From contig WQZF01000012.1 of NCBI GenBank assembly GCA_009780885.1, positions 1 through 51,506 on the forward strand: a DNA stretch of 51,506 nucleotides, written 5' to 3'. Position numbers and translations under genes: made by a program. Source of the stretch: Betaproteobacteria bacterium. GTDB taxonomy: Bacteria > Pseudomonadota > Gammaproteobacteria > Burkholderiales > Rhodocyclaceae. Shown in pieces: positions 9,677 through 18,381 of this stretch. Below the pieces are notes generated by a model. It was not told where the DNA came from. It saw only the letters and a program-made list of their open reading frames with translations, and did no database searches. Position 1 is the first letter of the stretch; the number at the start of each line of letters is the position of its first letter.

Positions 9677-10852
9677 TCAGCGTGTTTGCAGGGAGGACAT
9701 TGCGCGCTCCAGCCCGTCCAGGGTGAGGGGGAACATGCGCTCGCCCAAGAGTTGGCGGATCATCGCGTTCGAGGGGCGGTACGGCCAGTAATGCTCGTCT
9801 TCCGGGTTGAGCCAGACGGCGCGCGGCCAGGCGGCGGTGAGGCGTTCGATCCAGACCGCGCCGGGTTCTTCGTTCATGTGCTCGATGCTGCCGCCGGGAA
9901 GCGCGATTTCGTAGGGGCTCATGCTTGCGTCGCCGACGAAGATCAGCTTGTAGTCGCTGCCGTATTTGTGCAGGAGCTCGGAGGTGGGAATCCGCTCCTG
10001 GAAACGGCGGTGGTTGTCCTGCCAGACCGATTCGTAGACGCAGTTGTGGAAGTAGAAATATTCAAGATGCTTGAATTCGCTGCGGCAGGCGCTAAAGAGG
10101 GTTTCGCACAATTCGACGTGGTCGTCCATCGAGCCGCCGACATCGAGAAAGAGAAGCACCTTGATCGCGTTGTGCCGCTCGGGGCGCATTTTCAGGTCGA
10201 GCCAGCCAGCGTTTTTCGCGGTGCCGGCGATCGTGCCGTCGAGGTCGAGTTCTTCGGCGGCGCCGGTGCGCGCGAAATGGCGCAGCCGCCGCAGTGCCAC
10301 CTGGATGTTGCGCGTGCCGAGGAGGATGTTGTCGTCGAGGTTCCTGAATTCGCGTTTTTCCCAGACCTTGACGGCGGTGCGGTTTCCCGCCGGGGGGCCG
10401 CCGATGCGGATTCCTTCGGGGTGGTAGCCGCTGTGACCGAAGGGCGAGGTGCCGCCGGTGCCGATCCATTTGCTGCCGCCGGCGTGGCGTTCCTTCTGTT
10501 CTTCGAGGCGCTTGACCAGTTCTTCCATCAGGCGATCCCAGCCGAGTTTTTCGATCCGCGCTTTTTCTTCGGGGCTGAAATAGCGCTGCATCGCGTGTTG
10601 CAGCCAGTCTTCGGGGATCGCCCATTCGCCGCCGGAAGCGGCCATGATGCCGTGGAAGTATTCGCCGAAGGCGCGGTCGTAGCGGTCGAAGAGCGATTCG
10701 TCCTTGACCAGCACACTCCGGGCGAGAAAGTAGAAATCGTCGAGGCTGTAGCGCACCACGCCGGCCTGCAAGGCTTTCAACAGCAGCAGGAATTCCTTGG
10801 TCGACACCGGCAGGCGGCGCCTTTTGAGGTGCAGGAAGAAGTCGATCAGCAT
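9677..10852 (-). CDS. VWA (CoxE-like) domain protein
   Basis: This 391-residue protein has an N-terminal helical region and a C-terminal von Willebrand factor A domain. The MIDAS start is LLFLDVGGSMDDH, where the usual DxSxS has glycine at the first serine position. Such proteins act with MoxR AAA+ ATPases as chaperone pairs that mature or insert metal into partner complexes. The MoxR gene lies 25 bp upstream in the same direction. The client is not evident from the neighbourhood. The pair resembles the MoxR-CoxE units common next to DUF1841 in betaproteobacteria. Confidence 0.82.
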   Translation of the reverse strand: MLIDFFLHLKRRRLPVSTKEFLLLLKALQAGVVRYSLDDFYFLARSVLVKDESLFDRYDRAFGEYFHGIMAASGGEWAIPEDWLQHAMQRYFSPEEKARIEKLGWDRLMEELVKRLEEQKERHAGGSKWIGTGGTSPFGHSGYHPEGIRIGGPPAGNRTAVKVWEKREFRNLDDNILLGTRNIQVALRRLRHFARTGAAEELDLDGTIAGTAKNAGWLDLKMRPERHNAIKVLLFLDVGGSMDDHVELCETLFSACRSEFKHLEYFYFHNCVYESVWQDNHRRFQERIPTSELLHKYGSDYKLIFVGDASMSPYEIALPGGSIEHMNEEPGAVWIERLTAAWPRAVWLNPEDEHYWPYRPSNAMIRQLLGERMFPLTLDGLERAMSSLQTR

Positions 10853-10877
10853 TGCGGGGCGCTGGCGCGGCGGGTGT

Positions 10878-11720
10878 TCAGCGTCCCTGCCGGGCCATGA
10901 AGACCAGGCGCTCGAACAGATGCACGTCCTGTTCGTTCTTGAGCAGCGCGCCGTGCAGCGGCGGGATTGCGGTTTTCTGGTCCTTCGCGCGCAGCGCCTC
11001 GGGCGGGATATCCTCGGCCAGCAGGAGTTTGAGCCAGTCGAGCAATTCGGAGGTCGAGGGTTTTTTCTTCAGCCCCGGCAGATCGCGGATCTGGAAAAAG
11101 ACTTCCAGCGCCTCGCGCAGGAGTTCGCGCTTCAGGCCCGGTAGGTGCGCCGCGACGATTTGGGTCATCGTTTCGCGGTCGGGAAAGCGGATGTAGTGGA
11201 AAAAACAGCGGCGCAGGAAAGCGTCCGGCAGTTCCTTTTCGTTGTTCGAGGTGATGAAGAAAAGCGGCCGGTGCCGGGCGCGGATCGTCTGGCGCGTTTC
11301 GTAAACGTAGAACTCCATGCGGTCGAGTTCGCGCAGCAGGTCGTTCGGGAATTCGATGTCCGCCTTGTCGATTTCGTCGATCAGCACCACCGCCGGCTTT
11401 TCGCTCTCGAACGCCTGCCACAGCACGCCCTTGACGATGTAGTTGGAAATATCGGCGACTTTCGCCTCGCCCAGTTGCGAATCGCGCAGACGCGATACTG
11501 CGTCGTATTCGTAGAGTCCCTGCTGCGCCTTGGTGGTCGATTTGATGTGCCACTGGAACAGCGGCATTCCGAACGCGGCGGCGACTTCTTCGGCGAGCAG
11601 GGTTTTGCCCGTGCCCGGTTCGCCCTTGACCAGCAGGGGGCGTTCCAGCGTGGCGGCGGCATTGACCGCGAGGGTGAGATCGCGCGTGACGATGTAGGAG
11701 GAAGAGCCTTCGAATTGCAT
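10878..11720 (-). CDS. MoxR-family AAA+ ATPase
   Basis: This 280-residue AAA+ ATPase has Walker A GEPGTGKTLLAEEVA and Walker B VVLIDEIDKAD. Other signatures are FFITSNNEKELPDAFLRRCF (sensor 1 and arginine finger region) and a C-terminal lid helix with PSTSELLDWLKLLLAEDI. MoxR ATPases remodel client proteins together with VWA partners, here encoded directly downstream. It begins at ATG 11720, 30 bp after the DUF1841 stop, so it is probably in one transcript with the flanking genes. Confidence 0.88.
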   Translation of the reverse strand: MQFEGSSSYIVTRDLTLAVNAAATLERPLLVKGEPGTGKTLLAEEVAAAFGMPLFQWHIKSTTKAQQGLYEYDAVSRLRDSQLGEAKVADISNYIVKGVLWQAFESEKPAVVLIDEIDKADIEFPNDLLRELDRMEFYVYETRQTIRARHRPLFFITSNNEKELPDAFLRRCFFHYIRFPDRETMTQIVAAHLPGLKRELLREALEVFFQIRDLPGLKKKPSTSELLDWLKLLLAEDIPPEALRAKDQKTAIPPLHGALLKNEQDVHLFERLVFMARQGR

Positions 11721-11750
11721 GAGCGGTTCCTGAAAGGGGAAAGGAGATGT

Positions 11751-12179
11751 TCAGTGTTTTTTCGGCGCGCGGCGGATACGTTTCAGGTATTCCTCGCTGT
11801 CGAACGGACGGCTGTGGTGCAGCATCTCCCAGATGAGTCCGGAGAGGCACGTGAGTACGTGGTGTTGCGCCTCGTGCGTTGCGTACTGGCGCAACAGGCC
11901 GTGATAAGCGGCGCGGATGCCGGCAGGCTGGTCGATCGAAAGCTGCTCTTCCAGCGTCAGATGCAGCGAGAGATGCAGAAAGGGATTATGCCCGTCTTCG
12001 GGATCGCAATCCCACTCCAGCGCCTCTTCCGGCGATTCGAGCAGGGGATGGTATTTCGGGTGGGCAATCAGGATGGGGAGCATCAGGGTTTGCAGTCCTT
12101 CAAGCGCTTCCCCGGCGCGGTAGGCCCGCCAGGTTTCGCAGAAAAAGAGGCGTGACTGTTCACGGCTTGGGTCGAACAT
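11751..12179 (-). CDS. DUF1841 family protein
   Basis: This 142-residue cytosolic protein has the DUF1841 pattern: MFDPSREQSRLFFCETW, then NPFLHLSLHLTLEEQLSIDQ and HEAQHHVLTCLSGLIWEML. Several conserved histidines (HNPFLHLSLH, THEAQHH) could bind a metal, but this is inference. No function is known. It is first in the block DUF1841-moxR-VWA-aat-bpt, an arrangement that suggests shared expression rather than a shared pathway. Confidence 0.85.
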   Translation of the reverse strand: MFDPSREQSRLFFCETWRAYRAGEALEGLQTLMLPILIAHPKYHPLLESPEEALEWDCDPEDGHNPFLHLSLHLTLEEQLSIDQPAGIRAAYHGLLRQYATHEAQHHVLTCLSGLIWEMLHHSRPFDSEEYLKRIRRAPKKH

Positions 12180-12211
12180 GAAAATAATCCTGTCGGTGAG
12201 GGGAGGGGAGA

Positions 12212-13321
12212 TTAACGGCCGGGTTCGGCGGCAGGCGCTTCTACGCCGTCGAAGACGATGATTTGGTGCCCCACGGAATCGACGACATAAAGGCTGCCGT
12301 CCCGGGTCGCGATGCCGATCGGTAAATCGGGCCTGATCGCCCGTCCGGCGGCGTCCCTTGCGGGGTTCTTTCCGGCAACGGTGCTGACGCGGGAAACGGG
12401 TTCGCCGGGGACGATCCTGCGGATGCTCCGGTTGCCGCTGTCGGTGACGTAAAGCGTTCCGCCAGCGCCAAGCGCGATGCCGTAGGGCGTGTTGAATCGG
12501 GCGTCCTCGCCGTCGCTGTCGCCGCGCGTCGATCCGGCCACGGTGCTGACGACGCCCTTGCGCGAAACGCGGCGGATGCGGTGGTTATGCGTGTCGGCAA
12601 CGTAGAGGACATCTTCCTTCGCGTCGTAGACGATGCCGATCGGGGTGTCGAATCTCGCTTCGGCGCTGGCGCCGTCCCTGAATTCCGGCGTTGGCGTGCG
12701 CTCGCCCGCCAGGGTGCTGAGCTTGCCGTCCGTGCCGATGGCGCGGATGCTGCGGTTCAGGGTATCGGCGACATAGATCGTGCCGTCTGCGGCGGCGGCG
12801 ACGCCCGTCGGGCCATCGAAGAGCGCCTCGGCGGCGGCCCCGTCCTCCAGTCCAATCGTGCCGGCGCCAGCGACGGTGGAGACCTTGCCGTCCATGGTGA
12901 TGCGGCGGATGCGGTTGTTGCGCGTATCGGCGACGAGCAGGCTGCCGTCCGGCGCGATCCCCAGCCCGGAAGGCGCGTCGAAGCGCGCCCTGCGGGCTGG
13001 GCCGTCGCGGAATCCGGCGGTTCCATCCCCGGCGAAGGTGCTGACCTTGCCGTCGCGGTCGATCCTGCGGATGCGGTGATTGAGCGTGTCGCTGACGTAC
13101 AGGTTGCCATCGGCAGCGGCCACGATGCCGTAAGGCGACTGGAACTGCGCTGTGCTGCCCGGCCCGTCGCGGTAGCCACGGGTTCCGTCGCCCGCGAGGA
13201 TGCGCGGGGTGATTGCGGTTTTCGCTTCCTGCGCCGGCAAGGGCGGCACGAAAAGGCAGAGACAAAGCGCCGGCAGCAGAAAACGGATCGAGGCCGGACG
13301 GTGTGGGGTGGAAAGCATCAT
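12212..13321 (-). CDS. Secreted NHL-repeat beta-propeller protein
   Basis: This 369-residue protein has an N-terminal signal peptide (RFLLPALCLCLFVPPLPAQ) and about six NHL-type repeats. Each has the pattern YVSDTLNHRIRRID.DGKVST.AG, often followed by FRDGP.A.ARFD.P.GI. This is a six-bladed propeller of the kind used for ligand or protein binding, or in some cases lyase activity. No catalytic residues can be assigned. Two adjacent ATGs, at 13321 and 13318, are equally good starts; the frame continues upstream to 13417 without conserved content. The promoter of the divergent tRNA unit lies 115 bp away. Confidence 0.8.
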   Translation of the reverse strand: MMLSTPHRPASIRFLLPALCLCLFVPPLPAQEAKTAITPRILAGDGTRGYRDGPGSTAQFQSPYGIVAAADGNLYVSDTLNHRIRRIDRDGKVSTFAGDGTAGFRDGPARRARFDAPSGLGIAPDGSLLVADTRNNRIRRITMDGKVSTVAGAGTIGLEDGAAAEALFDGPTGVAAAADGTIYVADTLNRSIRAIGTDGKLSTLAGERTPTPEFRDGASAEARFDTPIGIVYDAKEDVLYVADTHNHRIRRVSRKGVVSTVAGSTRGDSDGEDARFNTPYGIALGAGGTLYVTDSGNRSIRRIVPGEPVSRVSTVAGKNPARDAAGRAIRPDLPIGIATRDGSLYVVDSVGHQIIVFDGVEAPAAEPGR

Positions 13322-13435
13322 GGATAAGCGTTTTTTGGATGGATGCGATTGTAATGGATTTGAAGTTGCGGCGATGACAGATGGACAACTCGCGTGCTGC
13401 AAATCCGGATCATTCAAAATGACAGGCCGTCGAAG

Positions 13436-13463
13436 TTGACAGAACCGGGATAGCCCTTATAAT
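13436..13463 (+). promoter_or_regulatory. Sigma-70 promoter of the tRNA-Gly/tRNA-Cys unit
   Basis: TTGACA (13436-13441) and TATAAT (13458-13463) are perfect consensus boxes with a 16-bp spacer. The first tRNA starts 18 bp beyond the -10 box, so the 5' leader is short. Both boxes match consensus exactly, as expected for a strong stable-RNA promoter. Confidence 0.88.
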
Positions 13464-13480
13464 TGCGCTCCACGCTTGAT

Positions 13481-13556
13481 GCGGGAGTAGCTCAGTTGGT
13501 AGAGCGCAACCTTGCCAAGGTTGAGGTCGCGAGTTCGAGACTCGTCTCCCGCTCCA
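13481..13556 (+). tRNA. tRNA-Gly (anticodon GCC)
   Basis: The 76-nt cloverleaf has acceptor GCGGGAG paired with CTCCCGC, D-arm GCTCAGTTGGTAGAGC, anticodon stem CAACC/GGTTG enclosing TTGCCAA with GCC at 13514-13516, and T-arm GCGAG-TTCGAGA-CTCGT. CCA is encoded at the 3' end. It is first in a two-tRNA transcript. Confidence 0.97.
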
Positions 13557-13569
13557 AAAGGATTTTTCC

Positions 13570-13605
13570 GGGGAAAGCTCAGAGTGGCTTTCCCCTTTCG
13601 TTTTT
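13570..13605 (+). terminator. Hairpin with T-rich tail between the two tRNA genes
   Basis: GGGGAAAGC (13570-13578) pairs with GCTTTCCCC (13587-13595) around an 8-nt loop, followed by TTTCGTTTTT. It could be a partial intrinsic terminator that lowers expression of tRNA-Cys, or a processing hairpin between the tRNAs. No separate promoter is obvious before tRNA-Cys, which favours read-through. Confidence 0.55.
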
Positions 13606-13614
13606 CCAGGTTCT

Positions 13615-13688
13615 GGCGGGGTGGCAGAGTGGTTATGCAGCGGCCTGCAAAGCCGTGGACGCCGGTTCGATTCCGACCTCCGCCTCCA
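13615..13688 (+). tRNA. tRNA-Cys (anticodon GCA)
   Basis: The 74-nt cloverleaf has acceptor GGCGGGG pairing with CTCCGCC (one G-U), anticodon loop CTGCAAA with GCA at 13647-13649, T-arm GCCGG-TTCGATT-CCGAC and encoded CCA. It shares the promoter of tRNA-Gly. Confidence 0.96.
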
Positions 13689-13697
13689 GGTTGAAAA

Positions 13698-13728
13698 GGG
13701 CGCGATGCTTTGGCATCGCGCCCTTTTT
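13698..13728 (+). terminator. Intrinsic terminator of the tRNA unit
   Basis: GGGCGCGATGC (13698-13708) pairs perfectly with GCATCGCGCCC (13713-13723) around loop TTTG, followed by TTTTT. It is a strong canonical terminator 9 bp after tRNA-Cys. The 78-bp element copy 3 begins 11 bp later. Confidence 0.92.
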
Positions 13729-13739
13729 GCATGCAGATG

Positions 13740-13817
13740 ATTTTCTAAATTAGACTAAAGAATTCGCTCTATAACACCACTACAGTAGCGAAACATTATT
13801 TCACTAATTTAGAAAAT
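13740..13817 (-). repeat. 78-bp AT-rich palindromic element, copy 3
   Basis: The termini ATTTTCTAAATT and AATTTAGAAAAT are intact. On the minus strand the left arm reads AATTAGTGAAATAAT and the core is CGCTACTGTAGTGG. It lies between the tRNA terminator and the convergent kinase gene, 20 bp past the kinase stop. Confidence 0.92.
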
Positions 13818-13837
13818 ATCGCATCAATCTGCGTTCT

Positions 13838-14773
13838 TTACCAGAGGGTTTCGCCGAAGACTTCCTCGTATTGGCGGGCGATGTCGGCGCGGGTGGGGGT
13901 ATGGTTTTGGCAGCCTCGACGGGCGATTTTGATGGCGCCCAGAAGCGAGGCCAGGCGGCCGGTTTTCGACCAGTCCCAAGCGTTCTGGATGCCGACCAGG
14001 AGGCCGGCGCGGTAGGCGTCGCCGCAGCCGGTGGGGTCGAGTATTTCGCGGGCGGGAACGCAGGGGATGTCGTGGCGGATTCCGCCAGCAAGCACCCATG
14101 AGCCTTCGCCGCCGCGCGTGACGACCAGCGCGCGCACCATTTCCGCCAGGGATTCGAGCGAGTGTCCGGTGCGCTCGGAAAGGAGTTGCGCCTCGTAGTC
14201 GTTCAGTACGGCGTAGTCGGCCAGTTGCATGAATTCGAGCAGGTCGGCGGCGGAAAAAAGCGGCATCGCCTGGCCCGGATCGAAGACAAACGGAATCCCG
14301 CTGGCATGGCAGTCGCGCGCGTGGCGCAGCATTCCCTCGCGTCCGTCGGGGCCGATGATCGCCAGTTGCGCGCCGCATTCCGGGGTGATTTCGTTTTCGT
14401 GCGAGAACTGCATGGCGCCGGGATGGAAGGCGGTGATCTGGTTGCTGTCGAAATCGGTGGTGATGAAGGCCTGCGCGGTCAGCGTGCCGGGGATATGGCG
14501 CACATGGCGGCAGTCGATGTCGAGCGTGGCAAGGCGGTCGAGGTAGGCGCCGGCGTCGTCGCCGACGGTGGCCATGACCAGCGGATCGGCGCCGAGCAGT
14601 TTCATGTTGTAGGCGATGTTGGCGGCGCAGCCGCCCCATTCGCGGCGCAGTTCGGGGACGAGGAAGGAGACGTTGAGGATGTGTATTTGATGGGGCAGGA
14701 TGTGATCCTTGAAATGCCCCTGAAATACCATGATGTTGTCGTAGGCAATGGAACCGCAGATGAGGGTTTTCAT
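13838..14773 (-). CDS. PfkB-family carbohydrate/nucleoside kinase
   Basis: This 311-residue ribokinase-fold kinase starts MKTLICGSIAYDNIMVF. It has the N-terminal GG signature in REWGGCAANIAYNMKLLG and the C-terminal ATP/anion-hole motif DPTGCGDAYRAGL with the catalytic Asp near residue 252. Close relatives are usually annotated as adenosine kinase in betaproteobacteria, but substrate is not determinable here. An in-frame ATG exists at 14896, overlapping the DUF3426 gene; 14773 is preferred because it is the family N terminus. It is the last gene of the aroQ-accB-accC-prmA-DUF3426 series, 40 bp after its neighbour. Confidence 0.85.
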   Translation of the reverse strand: MKTLICGSIAYDNIMVFQGHFKDHILPHQIHILNVSFLVPELRREWGGCAANIAYNMKLLGADPLVMATVGDDAGAYLDRLATLDIDCRHVRHIPGTLTAQAFITTDFDSNQITAFHPGAMQFSHENEITPECGAQLAIIGPDGREGMLRHARDCHASGIPFVFDPGQAMPLFSAADLLEFMQLADYAVLNDYEAQLLSERTGHSLESLAEMVRALVVTRGGEGSWVLAGGIRHDIPCVPAREILDPTGCGDAYRAGLLVGIQNAWDWSKTGRLASLLGAIKIARRGCQNHTPTRADIARQYEEVFGETLW

Positions 14774-14813
14774 GGATTTTTCAGCCGAGGAAAGCGGGGA
14801 GGGAGGAAGGGAT

Positions 14814-16049
14814 TCAGGGGTAAAGGGCTTCGATCCGGTATCCCACGGGTTCTGCGTCCCTGATTTCGAGGTGCAGTTCCACGGCGATTTCGCCATGTGC
14901 GGCGAAGGACGTGGTTTTTTGCAGAGGCAGATATTCCGCAGGCGAGAGGATGCGACGCAATACGGCGTAATTGTAGACGTCGGTCAGCGTGATTTCGAGC
15001 GAAGGCCAATCCTGTGCGAATGGCGCCCGGTTGACGAGGGTGGCGCTGAGCAGGATATGTCCCCGATGCGTGGGGTCGCTGGCGAAATCGGAGCTTGCGA
15101 TATCGAGATATTCGCTGCGGCGGGGCAGCGGAATGGCGCAGTACAGGTAGGGTTGGAGATGGGCGCAGGCAGTTTCCAGCCAGGGACGTGTTGCAGGCAG
15201 CGCGAGCGCGAGTTCGCCGCGAAAATAATAGGCGGCCTGACCGGAAAGCAGGAGGGTAAGCACAAACACGACGAAACCGAGCAGGAAGGCCGGCAGGAAG
15301 GAGCGCCGCCTTGGCTTTTCTTCGGCATCGGACGCATTGTCTTCCTGTTCCTGGGGAGGGGGCTGCTCCGCCTTTTTGTCCTGATGCAGCGCGTGCAGGA
15401 CCAGGCGCCGGGCCTGCTCCAGTTCTTCGTCTTCCTTTTCGGATTCCGTGCTGCCTTTCGTTTCAGGAAGAATTTCCGGCGGGGTTTCAGGAAGAATTTT
15501 CGAGGGAGTTTCTGGAGGAGTTTCCGGATCTGCTGGGGGGGGCTCTTCTTCGCCGTTTCGCGAGCGGCGCGACTTGCGCAGGGATTCGCGCAGCTTTTCC
15601 CAGGAAATTTCTGCTTCTGGTTTCTCTTCGGGCCTTGCGGTTTTTGGAGTTTCCGTGCGAGGGGGCGGCGGCAGCGCCTCAATGATGGTGTCGGCGCCGA
15701 TGGACAGGGTTTCTTCGTCGTTTGCGGCCGAGAATCTGACGGTGACGGGAGGAACGGCCTGAATCGGCGGCGCCGGCCTGACGGTGGTGGAGCGTTCGTC
15801 GACCGTGGCTGTGGCTTCAGGCGTCGTACGGTTTTTTGCTTCTTCCTTGTGGGCGCCGGGTTCAGGTTTCTCCGGTTCGGTCTTCCGTATCAGATGATCA
15901 TGGGCGTTGAAGACGGCCTGGCACTTTCCGCAACGCACCTGGCCTTTCCGGGCGGCGAGTTGTTCCTCGGTGATGCGGAAAGCGCGGAAACAGAAAGTGC
16001 AGCGCGTGTAGAGACGGATTGTAGGCGGGGAAGGAGGAGGCGCGCTCAT
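14814..16049 (-). CDS. Zinc-ribbon and DUF3426 membrane protein
   Basis: This 411-residue protein has an N-terminal MJ0042-type zinc ribbon with two CxxC pairs (YTRCTFCFRAF and VRCGKCQAVFNAHDHL). It continues with a long charged, Pro/Glu-rich linker, one transmembrane helix (LPAFLLGFVVFVLTLLLSG) and a C-terminal DUF3426 domain predicted to lie in the periplasm. The function of the family is unknown. Its start ATG overlaps the prmA stop by 4 nt (ATGA), the standard betaproteobacterial order. The linker contains a tandem array of short ETPPEILPE-like units around 15450-15540, seen as direct DNA repeats. Confidence 0.85.
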   Translation of the reverse strand: MSAPPPSPPTIRLYTRCTFCFRAFRITEEQLAARKGQVRCGKCQAVFNAHDHLIRKTEPEKPEPGAHKEEAKNRTTPEATATVDERSTTVRPAPPIQAVPPVTVRFSAANDEETLSIGADTIIEALPPPPRTETPKTARPEEKPEAEISWEKLRESLRKSRRSRNGEEEPPPADPETPPETPSKILPETPPEILPETKGSTESEKEDEELEQARRLVLHALHQDKKAEQPPPQEQEDNASDAEEKPRRRSFLPAFLLGFVVFVLTLLLSGQAAYYFRGELALALPATRPWLETACAHLQPYLYCAIPLPRRSEYLDIASSDFASDPTHRGHILLSATLVNRAPFAQDWPSLEITLTDVYNYAVLRRILSPAEYLPLQKTTSFAAHGEIAVELHLEIRDAEPVGYRIEALYP

Positions 16050-16975
16050 GGCTTGACTCCCGTCAAACAGACCCATCCTTCGCGTGTGGCAAAAATTTCG
16101 AGCGGCAGGAAGGGCGCGTAACAGGCGATGAGTTCTTCGGCCTGCGCCTCGAGAATGCCTGAAAGCGCCAGTTGTCCGCCGGAGCGCAGGCGAGCGCAGA
16201 GTGCCGGGGCGAGGAGGCGCAAGGGATTGGAGAGAATGTTGGCGGCAACGAGATCGAATGCGCCGCGCAGGGGACGCGCCGCGTCGGTAAATTGCGCTAC
16301 GACGCCGTTTGCGACAGCATTGTTTCGGGCGGCGGTGAGCGCCTGCGGGTCGATGTCGGCGCCGCATACCCGTTCCGCTCCGAGCCTGGCCGCCGCCAGC
16401 GCGAGAATGCCCGAACCGCAGCCGTAATCGAGAAACGAGAATCCAGGCCGTATCGCTTGTTCCAGCCATTCGAGGCAGAGCCTCGTGGTCGGGTGCGTGC
16501 CGGTGCCGAAGGCCATGCCGGGGTCAAGGATGAGGTTGATCGCCTGTGGATCGGGCGGCTCATGCCAGGAGGGGACGATCCAGAGCCGGTCCGAGATGCG
16601 GATCGGCTCGAATTGCGCCTGCGTCGTCCGCACCCAGTCCTTTTCGGCGACCGGGACGACGCGGAAGACCGGCGGGGACTCAAGTCCGGAAGCGCGCGCG
16701 GCGGCGGCGACGATGCTTGCCGGATCGGTTTCTTCGGGCAGCAGCGCCTCGATGATCGAACGATCCCAGAGCGCGGGGACGAATCCGGCATTGCCGGCAT
16801 TGTCAGCGTTGGGGCCGGCGATGGGGGAGGGTTCGCCGAATTGCGCCTTTTCCCGTTCGGTGCCGGCGTCGAGATCTTCGATCGTTACCGACAGCGCGCC
16901 CTGTTCAAGCAGCGCGTCGGCCAGGGTTTCGGCAACTTCGCCACAGGCTTCAATCCGGATGCCCAGCCACGCCAT
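16046..16975 (-). CDS. prmA: Ribosomal protein L11 methyltransferase
   Basis: This 309-residue class I methyltransferase trimethylates L11 on its N terminus and lysines. The motifs are LILDPGMAFGTGTHPTTRLC (substrate side), FLDYGCGSGILALAAARLGA (SAM motif I), GADIDPQAL and VAANILSNPLRLLAP (the NIL-type active-site loop). Length is usual. It is coupled to the downstream DUF3426 gene by a 4-nt overlap and lies 18 bp after accC. Confidence 0.93.
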   Translation of the reverse strand: MAWLGIRIEACGEVAETLADALLEQGALSVTIEDLDAGTEREKAQFGEPSPIAGPNADNAGNAGFVPALWDRSIIEALLPEETDPASIVAAAARASGLESPPVFRVVPVAEKDWVRTTQAQFEPIRISDRLWIVPSWHEPPDPQAINLILDPGMAFGTGTHPTTRLCLEWLEQAIRPGFSFLDYGCGSGILALAAARLGAERVCGADIDPQALTAARNNAVANGVVAQFTDAARPLRGAFDLVAANILSNPLRLLAPALCARLRSGGQLALSGILEAQAEELIACYAPFLPLEIFATREGWVCLTGVKP

Positions 16976-16993
16976 GGATGCTTCCTCCCGAAT

Positions 16994-18352
16994 CTACTTC
17001 TTCACTTCGCCCTTGGCGGCGAGCATTTCTTCCAGATAATGAATATTGGCGCCGCCCTTGATGAAATGGGCGTCCATCAGCAATTCCTGGTGCAGCGCGA
17101 TATTGGTCTTGATGCCTTCGACCCCCATTTCCGAGAGCGCGATCCTCATGCGGCGGATCGCTTGCTCGCGGGTATCGCCGTAGGCGATGAGCTTGCCGAT
17201 CATCGAGTCGTAATGCGGCGGCACGGTATAGCCGTCATAAACATGCGTGTCGACGCGGATGCCCGGCCCGCCCGGCAGATGCCAGAAATGGATTTTGCCC
17301 GGCGAAGGAATGAAGGTGTAGGGATCCTCGGCATTGATCCGGCATTCGATGGCGTGGCCCCGGAATTCGAGGTCGCGCTGCTTGAATTTCATCCGCTCGC
17401 CGGCGGCAATCCGGATTTGCTGCTGCACGATGTCGATCCCGGAAATCATTTCGGTCACGGTATGTTCCACCTGCAAGCGCGTGTTCATTTCGATGAAGTA
17501 GAAATTGCCATTCTCGTACAGGAACTCGAAAGTGCCCGCACCGCGATAGCCGATGCGCCGGCAGGCATCCACGCAGCGTTCGCCGATGCGCGCGATATGG
17601 CGCTGCGCGATACCGGGCGCAGGCGCTTCTTCGATGACTTTCTGGTGCCGGCGCTGCATCGAACAATCGCGTTCGCCGAGATAGACGGCGTTCCTGTAGT
17701 TGTCGGCGAGGATCTGGATTTCGACGTGGCGGGGATTTTCCAGGAATTTTTCCATGTAAACGATGGGATTGCCGAACGCCGCCTGCGCTTCCGAGCGCGT
17801 CATGTTGACCGCATTGATGAGCGCGGCTTCGGTGTGTACCACGCGCATTCCCCGTCCGCCGCCGCCGCCTGCCGCCTTGATGATCACGGGATAGCCGATG
17901 TCCTTTGCGATGCGCAGGATTTCCCTGGAATCGTCCGGCAACGCGCCTTCGGAGCCGGGAACGCAGGGAACGCCTGCTGCCTTCATTGCATCCTTGGCGG
18001 AAACCTTGTCGCCCATCAGGCGAATGGTTTCCGCAGTGGGGCCGATGAAGACGAAGCCGGAGCGCTCGATGCGCTCGGCGAAATCGGCGTTTTCGGAAAG
18101 AAATCCGTAACCGGGGTGGATCGCTTCGGCGTCGGTCACTTCGGCGGCGGAAACGATTGCCGGGACATTCAGATAGCTTTGCGCGGATGGGGCAGGGCCG
18201 ATACAGACCGATTCATCGGCGAGTTTGACGTATTTGGCTTCGCGGTCGGCTTCCGAATGCACGGCGACCGTCTTGATGCCCAGTTCGCGGCAGGCGCGCT
18301 GGATGCGAAGCGCGATTTCGCCACGGTTGGCGATGAGGATTTTTTCAAACAT
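16994..18352 (-). CDS. accC: Biotin carboxylase subunit of acetyl-CoA carboxylase
   Basis: This 452-residue ATP-grasp enzyme carboxylates biotin on AccB using bicarbonate and ATP, the first half-reaction of malonyl-CoA synthesis. It starts [20 protein letters not shown]. It carries the glycine-rich ATP loop [14 protein letters not shown], the [19 protein letters not shown] segment, and the [14 protein letters not shown] active-site region. Length is typical. The upstream accB stop is 29 bp away, giving the classic accB-accC order. AccA and AccD are not in this window. Confidence 0.96.
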   Translation of the reverse strand: MFEKILIANRGEIALRIQRACRELGIKTVAVHSEADREAKYVKLADESVCIGPAPSAQSYLNVPAIVSAAEVTDAEAIHPGYGFLSENADFAERIERSGFVFIGPTAETIRLMGDKVSAKDAMKAAGVPCVPGSEGALPDDSREILRIAKDIGYPVIIKAAGGGGGRGMRVVHTEAALINAVNMTRSEAQAAFGNPIVYMEKFLENPRHVEIQILADNYRNAVYLGERDCSMQRRHQKVIEEAPAPGIAQRHIARIGERCVDACRRIGYRGAGTFEFLYENGNFYFIEMNTRLQVEHTVTEMISGIDIVQQQIRIAAGERMKFKQRDLEFRGHAIECRINAEDPYTFIPSPGKIHFWHLPGGPGIRVDTHVYDGYTVPPHYDSMIGKLIAYGDTREQAIRRMRIALSEMGVEGIKTNIALHQELLMDAHFIKGGANIHYLEEMLAAKGEVKK

Positions 18353-18381
18353 GGGATTTAAGGGCCTGCAAGGACGCGGCA

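Noticed and set aside
16172-18361. 729-codon plus-strand frame opposite prmA and accC
   Set aside because: Shadow of conserved genes with intact motifs.
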